A stretch of 64,000 bases of DNA from JAAYXS01 sp964550375 (GTDB lineage Bacteria; Planctomycetota; Phycisphaerae; UBA1845; Fen-1342): assembly GCA_964550375.1 (NCBI GenBank), contig CAZJYX010000012.1, positions 43,532 through 107,531 on the forward strand, read 5' to 3'. The position numbers and the translations under genes are program-made. The notes under the pieces were generated by a model. The model was given only the letters and a program-made list of their open reading frames with translations, ran no database searches and had not been told where the DNA came from. Each line of letters begins with the position of its first letter. Position 1 is the first letter of the stretch. This document shows, piece after piece, positions 1 through 8,918 of the stretch.

Positions 1-2574
1 CTGGCGGGTGTGCTGCTGCCCGTCGGCGGTCAGCCATTGGCCATCCTGGCCGCGGGCATGTGGGTGCTCGAGGTGCGCGACGTGCTTGGCGAGGTAGTGC
101 ATAGCGAGCCGCTGCAAATCGACGCAGCCGGCGTGTTCGCGGCGAATATCGTCGTGACGGCGGCAATGTCCGACCGGCATCTGCACGTCGTCGTGCGGCG
201 CGACGGCCAGGTGGTGGAGAACGTGCGCGGCCGGTTCAGCATTCGCGCAATCCCTGGCGGTCAGCCGGCCTTGTTCGTGCGGAAGCGCGTGCCGGCCCAC
301 CTTGAGCCGGGCACCAGTGAGTTTCGGGCCGAAGTGCGGGCGTGGTACCCGTGGGGCACGCCGATGTGGGATGCGCGCGCGACCTGCATGGCGCGCGACG
401 TCGGCCTGCCGACCTCGGCAGGTGATCTGGGCTTGCAGCCGGGAGCCCTGAGTCCCGGTCAGACGATCGATGACCCGGGGCGCCCGGGCAGGTCGAGCGT
501 GCAGTCGGGCCAACTCGATGAGACCGGCGCGGCGACCTTCCGCCTGCCGCTGGCGCCGCTGCCGTTCGCCGACGGGCCGGCGGCGATCGGCGTGTGGAGC
601 CGCGTCTTCGGCTGGGAGGGCTTGCAGGAAGTCGGTTTCGGAGAGACCCTGCTGGCTGCGGATCCGGTCCACGTTTGGCTGCGGCTGGTGACGCCGGAGA
701 TTGACGCCGGCCAGGATTTCGCATTCGAGCTGGGATGGTTTGACCCGCTGCGGCGGGTGGGGGTGGAATGGCCCACGTTAGAGGTGCGGTCGGCTACGGG
801 GGAAAGCACGCGGCTGGATCTGCACGCGGATGTCGGCGGACTGCGCAGCACGCCTTGGCGACCCCCGACGGCCGGTGAGCATACTGTCAGCGCCACGTTG
901 CCGCGGCTTGATGATGCGCCGCTGCACGTCACCCGCACGTTCTCCGTGCCGGCCGCGCCGGAGTCCGACCGTCCGAGCGGGCTACGCGTAACCTGTGCGG
1001 CCCAGGCGCAAGAGGACGGCGACCCGGCCGGTGTGCGCGTGCAGCTTGCTGGTAGCTACGACCAGCCGCTCGCCATCATCGTGGCCGCGGCGGATCCGCT
1101 CGCCGTTCAGGTCGTACCGACGCTCGACGGCCACTATGAAGCTGTGTTGCCGGTTCCGGCATTGCCGGCGGATGCGCGCGTGCTGGTGGCGGCGTGCGGC
1201 GACGACGGTGCCCGGATTATCGCTGACGAGGCCATAGCGCCGGCGGCCGGCCATGAGTTGGAACTGCATCTCGAACCGCCGCAAGCCGCCCCGCTTCCCG
1301 GCATGCGCGCCGCCGTGCGGGTGCGCGGCACACTCGGCGGCCGGCCGGCCAAGGCGGCCGTGGTGGCGCGGCTGGTGCGGGCGGCTGATTCCGGGCAGAT
1401 TCACTGGCTGCCGGGGCAGACGCGGCGCATCGGCTATGCGAGTGGTGGGCGTCCAACGCTGGCATCGTCGCAAACGCCTGCCGCCGGAGCTCAGCTTGCT
1501 GAGATGGTCACAGATGATGCCTACGCGGACCTGCCGCCGGCTCTGAGCGAGGCTTTGTATGCCGGCGAGTCGCTCTGGACCGCCGCCGCGCCGCTGGTCA
1601 ACGGCGAGGCGGAGCTGCACCTTCCGCTGCCGACTCGGCCGGGAATTTATCGCCTGATTGCGCTGGGGCGCAGCGCGGACGGCGCGCAGACCGTCGCCAC
1701 ACAGCTTCTCGACACGCGCGCGGGCGTGCTGCTGGCGGTCGACTGCCCGGCCCGGTTGACCCGTGGTGATCGTACGCTCATCGGCGTGGCCATCGAGAAC
1801 CCCAGCGATGCCCCGCTGGAACTGCCCGTGCGCATCGACACCGGTACCGGCTTGCACGTGGAGATGGTGCGAACCGGCAGCGGCACGAGCATGGCGAGCC
1901 CCGCTGCCCCCGGCGAGCCGCTAACGGTCACCGTCGCGCCGGGCGGTCTGACGTGGATCCAAGGGCTGGTGGAGGCGGCGGAGCCCGGGGCCGGGCGGCT
2001 GACGGTCGAGCTGCAACTGCCCGCCGGACGCCAGAGTACCACCGCCGCGTACCAGGTGCTGGGCGTTAGCGAGGACGCAGCCTCCGGGACGCCGCTGCTC
2101 GTGCAGCGCACGCTCTCCCGGCTGGAATTGATCAGCCGCGGGATCCCCCTCGGCTCGGGCATCACCGGCGACGACGGCACGGACGTGCGCTGGGAGCAGC
2201 ATGCGCCCCGCTACGAGAACCGCTTCTTCCCCGGCGAACACCTGCTGGTCCGCGAAGTCTTCACGCTGCCGGATGAACTGGGCGTGTTCAGATGGTCGCA
2301 GCGCATTCCGCCCAACCTGCACGCCGCGCTGACCGACAGTCATCACGGCTTCAGCATCGGCGAGCCCGAGCCGCCGCGCGTTGACCAGTTGGAGTACGTG
2401 GCGACCGGGCTGGCCGCCGGCTTCCACACGCACGAGTACCACTTGGTGGCGGTGCGGGCCGGCGTATGCGTGTTGCCGCCGCCGGAAGTCGTCGTGAACG
2501 GCGTGCCGCTGAGCGTGGCCGCCGAGCCCGCCGAGCTGCGCATCAACGTTGTGGATGTGACCAGCGCGCCGTAG
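1..2574 (+). CDS. Macroglobulin-like secreted protein, C-terminal part (5' truncated)
   Basis: The frame is open to the first base, so the real start lies upstream of the window; 857 codons are visible. The protein is a string of beta-rich segments with few charged helices. It resembles bacterial alpha-2-macroglobulin-family or other macroglobulin-domain proteins: a segment near residues 230-320 reads like an MG domain, and the last ~130 residues (a FFPGEHLLV region to the end) read like a C-terminal MG10-like sandwich. I see no thioester CxEQ motif and no catalytic site in this part. Its role is probably structural or binding, at the cell surface or in the periplasm. comEC follows 91 bases downstream with its own -10 box. 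The family call is tentative and rests on overall pattern. Confidence 0.5.
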   Translation: MAGVLLPVGGQPLAILAAGMWVLEVRDVLGEVVHSEPLQIDAAGVFAANIVVTAAMSDRHLHVVVRRDGQVVENVRGRFSIRAIPGGQPALFVRKRVPAHLEPGTSEFRAEVRAWYPWGTPMWDARATCMARDVGLPTSAGDLGLQPGALSPGQTIDDPGRPGRSSVQSGQLDETGAATFRLPLAPLPFADGPAAIGVWSRVFGWEGLQEVGFGETLLAADPVHVWLRLVTPEIDAGQDFAFELGWFDPLRRVGVEWPTLEVRSATGESTRLDLHADVGGLRSTPWRPPTAGEHTVSATLPRLDDAPLHVTRTFSVPAAPESDRPSGLRVTCAAQAQEDGDPAGVRVQLAGSYDQPLAIIVAAADPLAVQVVPTLDGHYEAVLPVPALPADARVLVAACGDDGARIIADEAIAPAAGHELELHLEPPQAAPLPGMRAAVRVRGTLGGRPAKAAVVARLVRAADSGQIHWLPGQTRRIGYASGGRPTLASSQTPAAGAQLAEMVTDDAYADLPPALSEALYAGESLWTAAAPLVNGEAELHLPLPTRPGIYRLIALGRSADGAQTVATQLLDTRAGVLLAVDCPARLTRGDRTLIGVAIENPSDAPLELPVRIDTGTGLHVEMVRTGSGTSMASPAAPGEPLTVTVAPGGLTWIQGLVEAAEPGAGRLTVELQLPAGRQSTTAAYQVLGVSEDAASGTPLLVQRTLSRLELISRGIPLGSGITGDDGTDVRWEQHAPRYENRFFPGEHLLVREVFTLPDELGVFRWSQRIPPNLHAALTDSHHGFSIGEPEPPRVDQLEYVATGLAAGFHTHEYHLVAVRAGVCVLPPPEVVVNGVPLSVAAEPAELRINVVDVTSAP

Positions 2575-2652
2575 TGCGCGGGTGGCCGCTCGGGAGGGCA
2601 ACCTTGGCGGGCTTCCTTGCCCGGCCTGGGCGTGAAGTTCTTGCGGGGTCCT

Positions 2653-2658
2653 TATAAT
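2653..2658 (+). promoter_or_regulatory. -10 box of a probable leaderless comEC promoter
   Basis: A perfect TATAAT lies 7 bases before the ATG of comEC. The best -35 candidate is a weak GTGAAG at 2632-2637 with a short 15-base spacer. Transcription would begin at or within a base or two of the ATG, leaving no leader, which fits the absence of a Shine-Dalgarno sequence there. An alternative is a downstream in-frame GTG at 2693. Confidence 0.4.
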
Positions 2659-2665
2659 CCTCGGC

Positions 2666-5308
2666 ATGACGGGGTTGATCGAAGAGCACGGTGTGCAGCG
2701 CTCGCCGGCCGGGCGGCTCTATGTTCACGAAGCCCCGCCGCCGCAGCCGCTGCTATGGCCGGCCATCGCGTTCATGGGTGGCGTCGCACTCTCGGAATAC
2801 CTCGGCCCGCTCGCCGGTCCGCGGCTGTGTTGGCCCGCGCTGCTGCCGCCGGTGTTGCTGGCAGCCGCGCTGGTCGTGCGCCGCCGGTGGCCCGCGCATC
2901 CGGCGCTTATGCGGGGACTGTTGTTGGCGGCGGCCCTTGCGGTCGGGTTGTTGCGCCATCAGGCCGTGGTGGCCGTGCCGGACAACCACGTGTCGCGGCT
3001 GCTTTCGCCCGACCGCACACTGACGCGCCTCGAAGTGGAAGTCGTGACGGCTCCCGTCGTGCAGCCGACGCCGCGCCGCAATCCGTTCATTCCCTTTGAT
3101 CCGGGCGCGCAGAGCCGCTTCGTCGTCGCGGCCCGCGCCCTGCGCGCCACCGACCCGCCCACGCCGATCTGCGGCCGCATGCAGGTCACCGTGAAGAACG
3201 CGCGGCATGCGCTGCGGCTCGGTGAGCGCGTGGTTCTGACGGGCTGGCTGCACGGGGCGCGCGGACCGCGCAACCCCGGCGAGCCCGACTGGGCGCGCTG
3301 GCAGCGCCTGCAGGGCATTGCGGCCGGCCTGACCGTCGAAGGACCGGAGCACCTGCAGCCCGTCACGTCCCCCGGCGCGGCCCACCGCCGGTTCGTCGCA
3401 ACCATTCGTAATGCCGCTCTGGCACTGCTGCTCGAGCCGTACGCTGAGTGGGGCTCGGAAGCGGGCGGACGCCTGCTGGAGACGATGGTGCTCGGTCAGC
3501 GTGGTGCGGCGGACCGGGAAATCAACGAGGCGTTCCTGCGGGCGGGCGGGCTGCATTTCCTGGCCGTGAGCGGCTTCCACGTGGGCGTGCTGGCGGGCAT
3601 GGCGTGGTGGCTGACCCGGCGGCTGACCCGGCAACCGGTTGCGGCCGCGCTGGTGGTGCTCGCGGTCATTCTGGTTTACGCGGTCGTGGCGGAGCCGCGG
3701 GCGCCGGTGCTGCGCGCCACCGTGGCCGGCGTGCTGGTTGTGCTGGCCGTATTGAGCAGCCGGCCGACCTCCAGCCTGAATATCCTCGCGTGCGCCGCCC
3801 TGGTCATTCTGGCGCTTGAGCCGCGCGAGCTGTTTCGGCCGGGTTTCCAACTGTCGTTCGTGCAGGTCTTCGGCCTGCTCACGGTTGTACCGCTGGTGCG
3901 GCGCGCGCTTGTGCGCCGGCCGACGCCGGGCACGCCGGCGCCGGAGGCGCACACGTACGCGCGGCTGGCGCTGGTGCGCGTCAGGCGCGGGCTGCTCTGG
4001 CTGGCGGTCATTTGCGTCGTGGCGTGGGCCTGGTCGCTGCCGCTGGTGGCACTGCACTTCCAGCGCGTGTCCGCGTGGGGCTGGGTGGGGACGTTCCTGC
4101 TGAGCGTGCCGGTAATGCTGGCGATCTGGTTCAGCTTCGCGACGGTCCTGGCCGGCCTGGCATTCCCGCCGGCGGCGCCGCTTCTGGCCGCCCTGACGGC
4201 CAAGCTGACCGACCTACTGTTCTGGATCGTGAGTTGCTTTGAGCGCCTGCCGGGCGCGTTGGTGGAACTGGCGGCGCCACCCGGCTGGCTGGTGCTGCTG
4301 CTATACGCGGCATGCCTGGCGGCGCTGACCCACCAACGCGCCACGGCCCAGGCGGCCCGCCGCTATCGCCACGCCGCTTTGGCCGCGGCCTGGACGCAGC
4401 GCCAACGCGTCCGGCAGCGGCTGCTGCGGGCGCTGGCGGGCGGCCTGTACGGCATGTGTCTGGCGTGGGCGCTGTTGCCGATCGGGCGGCCGGCGGCACG
4501 CTGCGCGCTGCATGTTCTGGCCGTCGGCAACGGCAGCACGATGCTGCTGGAGACGCCCGCCGGCCGGGCTGCTTGCCTCGACATCGGCACCGATCGGAAT
4601 CTGGATGCCGGCGTGCTGGCCGCCCGCGCGCTGCGTGCGCTCGGCCTGCGGCAGCTTGAGGCGGTAGCCATTTCGCACGCCGATTTCGATCACTACAGCG
4701 GGCTGCCTACGCTGCTCGAACATATGCGCGTCGGCCGGCTGTGGGCCAGTCCGTACTTCGGAACAACGGACGACGCCAGCCCGGCGCTGCGGCAATTGCA
4801 GGCGCTGCTGCCGACGAGCCGCGTACCCGCCCAACTCGCAGCCGGCGACTGGCTCTCCCTGGGGGACGTCCAGGTCGAGGTGCTCTGGCCACCCGCTGAC
4901 CTCGACCCGCTTGCCTGGCGTCCGAACGACCGCTCGCTGGTGCTGCGGCTGCACTATGGCGGCCGCGCTGTGCTGCTGCCGGGCGACATCGAAGCCGCGG
5001 CCATCCGGGCCCTGCTGGCGCGCCAGGCGGCCGGGCAGGTGCAACTCGCGGCCGACGTCCTCGTCGCGCCGCATCACGGCAGCTTCTTGGCGCGCGATAC
5101 GGCGGCTTTCCTGGCCGCGGTCAAGCCGGAGCTCATCATCATCTCAGCAGCCGAGGCCCGGCCGAAGTTCACCGCCGCGGTGGCTCAGACACTTGGCCCA
5201 GGCTGCCGAGTGCTCAACACGGCGGAAAGCGGGGCCGTCTCCGTAGTGTTGGGCGGGGACGGCGCGCTGCGGCTGGAGACCGCATTCGCGCAGCCGGCGC
5301 TGCCGTAG
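2666..5308 (+). CDS. comEC: ComEC/Rec2 family DNA internalisation channel
   Basis: This 880-residue protein is the inner-membrane channel that takes single-stranded DNA into the cytoplasm during natural transformation. The order matches the family: an N-terminal DUF4131-like membrane region (residues ~30-220), the Competence domain with the diagnostic stretch FLAVSGFHVGVLAG near residue 300 and many hydrophobic helices to ~620, then a metallo-beta-lactamase-like domain. That last domain has HxDxDH at H671, D673, D675 and H676 and a later HHGS, so the putative nuclease site is intact. Length is normal for the three-domain form. No other competence genes are adjacent, although the tad pilus locus lies 7.6 kb downstream. 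It converges with the metalloprotease gene after a 50-base gap. Confidence 0.92.
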   Translation: MTGLIEEHGVQRSPAGRLYVHEAPPPQPLLWPAIAFMGGVALSEYLGPLAGPRLCWPALLPPVLLAAALVVRRRWPAHPALMRGLLLAAALAVGLLRHQAVVAVPDNHVSRLLSPDRTLTRLEVEVVTAPVVQPTPRRNPFIPFDPGAQSRFVVAARALRATDPPTPICGRMQVTVKNARHALRLGERVVLTGWLHGARGPRNPGEPDWARWQRLQGIAAGLTVEGPEHLQPVTSPGAAHRRFVATIRNAALALLLEPYAEWGSEAGGRLLETMVLGQRGAADREINEAFLRAGGLHFLAVSGFHVGVLAGMAWWLTRRLTRQPVAAALVVLAVILVYAVVAEPRAPVLRATVAGVLVVLAVLSSRPTSSLNILACAALVILALEPRELFRPGFQLSFVQVFGLLTVVPLVRRALVRRPTPGTPAPEAHTYARLALVRVRRGLLWLAVICVVAWAWSLPLVALHFQRVSAWGWVGTFLLSVPVMLAIWFSFATVLAGLAFPPAAPLLAALTAKLTDLLFWIVSCFERLPGALVELAAPPGWLVLLLYAACLAALTHQRATAQAARRYRHAALAAAWTQRQRVRQRLLRALAGGLYGMCLAWALLPIGRPAARCALHVLAVGNGSTMLLETPAGRAACLDIGTDRNLDAGVLAARALRALGLRQLEAVAISHADFDHYSGLPTLLEHMRVGRLWASPYFGTTDDASPALRQLQALLPTSRVPAQLAAGDWLSLGDVQVEVLWPPADLDPLAWRPNDRSLVLRLHYGGRAVLLPGDIEAAAIRALLARQAAGQVQLAADVLVAPHHGSFLARDTAAFLAAVKPELIIISAAEARPKFTAAVAQTLGPGCRVLNTAESGAVSVVLGGDGALRLETAFAQPALP

Positions 5309-5358
5309 CGGTCCACCGCACGCGTGGCGTCGCCACTCAGTAGCCGACGACTCGGCCC

Positions 5359-8121
5359 TTACTGCGCCTGGAACTGCGCGGTCAGCGTGCGCTCGATGCG
5401 CGACCGGCATTCCTCCAGGTGCGCCCGCGAGGCGAAGTCGAGCTCCCGGCTGTCCAGGCTGTGCGCAATCTTCTCGCCCAGCTCGAGCGTGGCCAGCGCC
5501 AGTATGGCGTGCAGGTCCTTTGAGACCGTGGCGCCCGGGCGCCCGCGCAGGTACGACAACATCGCGAACAGGTGGTCACGCTGCAAGTTGCGTTCGAGCG
5601 AGCCGATGAACGGCTGGGCATCGGTGAACGGTCCGGACGCGCTGCCGTCCAACTCCTTCCAGATGGTGTCGCGCACCGTCCGGACCATTTCCGCCGCGGT
5701 GAACTTGTCCTCGGCGGTGCTCCGGAGCTCGGCGTCATAGACGCGCTGCAGCGCCGGGGCCGCCAGCAGGTTCATCAGCGTGCTGACCTGCGCGATCTGG
5801 ATGCGGTCGCGGATCGGGTAGTCCAGGCGCGTCGGCGCGTCGGAGCCCCAATGGGTCCAGCGCGTCGGGGCCAGCATGTTCAGCGTCGCGGGATCGACGT
5901 GGAAGAACTCCGCGTTGAAGGCCGTCTCGCCCAGGAACGCCAGGGCCTGGCGCGGCAAGGCGGGATCCAGCAGCTCAAAGGCCGGCCGGGCGCCGGGGTC
6001 GCCGTGGTGGTCGCGATTGAAGTACTGCCCGGTGACGATGCGGGGCACGTAGCTCAGGCTGCGTATCCGCTCGAAGAAGATGTTCTCGAAGGCGCGCGTC
6101 AGGTAATGGCGCGGCTCGCCGTCCTGCAGGGCCCACTCGGTGATGTTCCCCAGCAGCTTGTCCGTCAGCGCGATACGCGCCCGGGCGTAATCGATCGGGT
6201 TTGACGACAGGTCATAGCGGTTGACGCGCGGGTCCGGCGAGTAGATCCAGCGCGTGTCCTCGTCCGTGGCATAGTTGAGCGCGGGCTCGGCACCGCGCCG
6301 GGCAATGGCCTGCAACAGCTCCTCTTCGGATTGCCCCTGCGGACTGGCGTAACCGTATTCAATCGCCCAATGATCATAGGGTCCGATGGTCGGCGTAACG
6401 AAATGCCGAACGGTCTCCACCTCGTCGTCCGCGAAGAACAGCAGCGGCGTGTAGTCCATGACCGAGGCGCAGGTCGGCTCGTCGGTCTGGTCGCGCCGAC
6501 GCTTGATCTCGTCCATGCTCAGCCAGTACGAGCCCTGGAAGTTGTGCCGCAAGCCCAGCGAATGCCCGACCTCGTGCGTCACGATCTGGCGAATCGCCTC
6601 GCCGATGAAGCGCTCGGGCAGTTTCTTGGCGCCGGTGCCCGTGGCGATCATGGCGTGCTGGACCACGGCCAGCTCGTGCTGCATGCCCCAGGCGTACTGG
6701 CACGTGCAGGTGCCCTCCTCATGCAGCTTCTGCTCGAGCGCGGACCACATCTGCGCATCCCCGTCGAACCCCGGCGCCTTGGCCGCGCCCGCCGGCCACA
6801 GGCCCGCGGCCAACTCCGGGTTCTCCTCCAGCCAGCGCTGGAAGTCCGGGCCCTTGAAGCGCGCCATGGCGGTCGGGCCGTACAGGTCAAAGTCGTACAT
6901 CCAGGCCCGCGCGAAGCTGTCGTCGAAGATGATGTCCGAATCGAGAATCTGACCGGTGCGCGGATCGACGCGCGAAGGCGCCGCCGCGAAACTCTGCCCC
7001 GACACGATCCAGCGGAAGAAGTTGTACCGCGCGTCCTCCGGATCGTAATTGGCGTACTCGTTGTCGTCGGTCTGTTGCTGGACGATGATCGCGTCCACGT
7101 AGCCGATCTGCTCGAACGCCCGGTTCCACTCCAGGATGCCGTCGCGCACCCAGCGCCGCCATTGAATCGGCACCGTCTTCTCGATGATGAACACGATCGG
7201 CTGCTTCGGCGGCGAAAGCTTCAGCGACGGGTCCTGCTTCTCAAGCTGCCAGCGGTGAATGTAGCGGTCGAACAGCTCACGCTCGTTCGGCTTCTTGCCC
7301 CAGTCGAGCTGGGCGGTCAGGAAGTAGCCCACGCGCGGATCCGCGCGCCGCGGCGTGTAGGCGCCCAGCGGCGGCAAACGCCGGAAATTGTACGTCACGC
7401 CTACCTTGCGGCCGCCGCGCTGTTCGCCCAGCGCCAGGTCCACGTCGATCAAAACGTTGTCCGGGAAAGCCTTCACCTTGGCCCAGGTGCTCAGCTCGGC
7501 GCGCACCCGCCCGCCCAGCCGCTGCACGTCGGCCAAATCTGACTTGAGCAACTGTCCGAGGTCGATCAGCACATCACCCTGCGGCGACATGCCGGCGATC
7601 GGCACCGCGGTCAGGAAGGTGTCGTTGTATGTACGCTCGACTACATCGTTGACCGGCCGCCCTTGTTTGCGGGCGAAGCGCAAGTCCGGCGTCACCAGCT
7701 TGAGCTGCTTGCCGGCGATCTCCAGGCGTACCAGTGTGGAACCCCAGGTCCAGCCGGCCATGCGCCCGCGCGACAGGCTGGTCGCCAGCAGCAGATCCTG
7801 CCCCAGCAGGTTCCGCGGAATCCTGGCCAGCAGCGTTTCGAGGTCGTGCTCCTTGTCGGTCGACGGATAACGGTACAGCGTGAAGAGACCCTCAGCCGCG
7901 TCCATGCCCTTCGTGGCGTCGGCGATATCCGGGAACCGCGCCGCGGGCTTGCCGTCAGCGGACTTGTCGGCCTGGGATGCCGCGCCCGCCGCGCGGGCGA
8001 CCTGACCAGGCGACGCCGGCTGGCCGACTTCGTCCGCCGCCAGCAACGGCGGCAACGCCAGCCCGGCAATCACCGGCAGCACCAGGAGACCTGAGATTCG
8101 CAGGAAACTACCTCTGTTCAT
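5359..8121 (-). CDS. Secreted zinc-dependent metalloprotease (DUF5117/DUF4953 type)
   Basis: A 920-residue gluzincin/metzincin-like protease of the DUF5117-DUF4953 family. The zinc motif HEVGHSLGLRH is at H516-H526 with E517 as the expected catalytic base; the sequence CASVMDY downstream fits a Met-turn. The ATG at 8121 is chosen over an upstream frame extension because GGAG sits 7 bases before it and the protein then begins with MNRGSFLRISGLLVLPVIAG, a signal peptide. Residues ~25-55 are low-complexity Ala/Gly/Ser. The family is exported; its substrate is unknown. The gene is divergent from the LysM lipoprotein gene, with an 11-bp inverted repeat in between. Confidence 0.88.
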   Translation of the reverse strand: MNRGSFLRISGLLVLPVIAGLALPPLLAADEVGQPASPGQVARAAGAASQADKSADGKPAARFPDIADATKGMDAAEGLFTLYRYPSTDKEHDLETLLARIPRNLLGQDLLLATSLSRGRMAGWTWGSTLVRLEIAGKQLKLVTPDLRFARKQGRPVNDVVERTYNDTFLTAVPIAGMSPQGDVLIDLGQLLKSDLADVQRLGGRVRAELSTWAKVKAFPDNVLIDVDLALGEQRGGRKVGVTYNFRRLPPLGAYTPRRADPRVGYFLTAQLDWGKKPNERELFDRYIHRWQLEKQDPSLKLSPPKQPIVFIIEKTVPIQWRRWVRDGILEWNRAFEQIGYVDAIIVQQQTDDNEYANYDPEDARYNFFRWIVSGQSFAAAPSRVDPRTGQILDSDIIFDDSFARAWMYDFDLYGPTAMARFKGPDFQRWLEENPELAAGLWPAGAAKAPGFDGDAQMWSALEQKLHEEGTCTCQYAWGMQHELAVVQHAMIATGTGAKKLPERFIGEAIRQIVTHEVGHSLGLRHNFQGSYWLSMDEIKRRRDQTDEPTCASVMDYTPLLFFADDEVETVRHFVTPTIGPYDHWAIEYGYASPQGQSEEELLQAIARRGAEPALNYATDEDTRWIYSPDPRVNRYDLSSNPIDYARARIALTDKLLGNITEWALQDGEPRHYLTRAFENIFFERIRSLSYVPRIVTGQYFNRDHHGDPGARPAFELLDPALPRQALAFLGETAFNAEFFHVDPATLNMLAPTRWTHWGSDAPTRLDYPIRDRIQIAQVSTLMNLLAAPALQRVYDAELRSTAEDKFTAAEMVRTVRDTIWKELDGSASGPFTDAQPFIGSLERNLQRDHLFAMLSYLRGRPGATVSKDLHAILALATLELGEKIAHSLDSRELDFASRAHLEECRSRIERTLTAQFQAQ

Positions 8122-8210
8122 GTTCACGCTCCGTTCGGGCCAAGGGGGCAGCGGGCCTCGACCGGTCGGCAAGACCGGCGGCCCGGCGACGCGAGTCTAC
8201 CCGCGCGGCT

Positions 8211-8238
8211 GGTCAGAGACGATAGTCCGTCTCTGACC
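8211..8238. promoter_or_regulatory. 11-bp perfect inverted repeat, candidate operator
   Basis: GGTCAGAGACG (8211-8221) and CGTCTCTGACC (8228-8238) are exact reverse complements separated by six bases, about 90 bases upstream of the minus-strand metalloprotease start. The gap 8122-8448 also holds a shorter repeat (CCGGTC 8162-8167, GACCGG 8173-8178). A weak minus-strand -10 (TAGACT, plus-strand positions 8194-8199) would put the palindrome over its -35, so an operator is possible. There is no T-run, so a terminator is less likely. Nothing else is recognisable in this 327-base divergent gap. Confidence 0.45.
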
Positions 8239-8448
8239 GCCCCACAGGTTTCGACAACACGCCCACATCAGACGTATCGGTGCCGTGCGTCCAATAAAAG
8301 CAGGAAACCCTGCTCTCCCCAGATCATAGCCGCCCGGCCGCCATCGGCCGCCGGCCCGACCCGCCGGATGGCTTTACAAGCTGCCGCCGTTCGGGTCTGA
8401 TGCGCCCAGCCGGCGACAACAGAACGCCGGGACAGAAGGAGAAGGACC

Positions 8449-8844
8449 GTGGTGCGTTCAGTCCTCACGATGCTCGCGGCCGCAGCCTTGCTGCTGACCG
8501 CTTGTCAGAGCCAGCCCAAAACCACTTCCAGCGCCCAGGAACCCTACACCCCCAACGAGCACTGGGACGCGACGTCCACCGAGACGGCGGCCGACACTGA
8601 CTGGTACACCGCCGAGCCCGAGACCACGGCTTGGCAGGCCGAGCCCCCCGTCATGCCGGCCGACGAACCGCTTATGCCCAGCGGTGTCCAAACGCACGTC
8701 GTGCGCAAGGGCGAGACGCTCTACGAGCTGGCCCGGCGCTATTACGCCGACCAATCGCGCTGGCGCGACATCTGGCAGGCCAACCGCAGCCAGCTTCCTG
8801 ACCCGAACAAACTGCGCGTCGGCATGGAACTCGTCATTCCATAG
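8449..8844 (+). CDS. LysM-domain lipoprotein
   Basis: A 131-residue exported lipoprotein. The N-terminus is a signal peptide with lipobox LLTAC (Cys near residue 19), followed by a Thr/Glu/Pro-rich linker to ~residue 80. A single C-terminal LysM domain begins HVVRKGETLYELARRYY and ends MELVIP. LysM binds N-acetylglucosamine glycans, so the protein probably tethers to peptidoglycan or a related glycan. It starts at GTG 8449 (or the adjacent GTG 8452) after a strong AGAAGGAGAAGG ribosome-binding site. No catalytic domain is present. recG follows 74 bases downstream and may be cotranscribed. Confidence 0.87.
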   Translation: MVRSVLTMLAAAALLLTACQSQPKTTSSAQEPYTPNEHWDATSTETAADTDWYTAEPETTAWQAEPPVMPADEPLMPSGVQTHVVRKGETLYELARRYYADQSRWRDIWQANRSQLPDPNKLRVGMELVIP

Positions 8845-8918
8845 CCCGCGCCCGGAGGCTCGTGGCGCCGGCCGGAACGCCGGCGCGCTGTGTCCGGCCT
8901 GGCCGGCGCGTGAACGCC

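Noticed and set aside
5309..5358. Short stem (GTGGC/GCCAC) between comEC and the metalloprotease gene as a terminator
   Set aside because: Only five pairs and no U-run on either strand.
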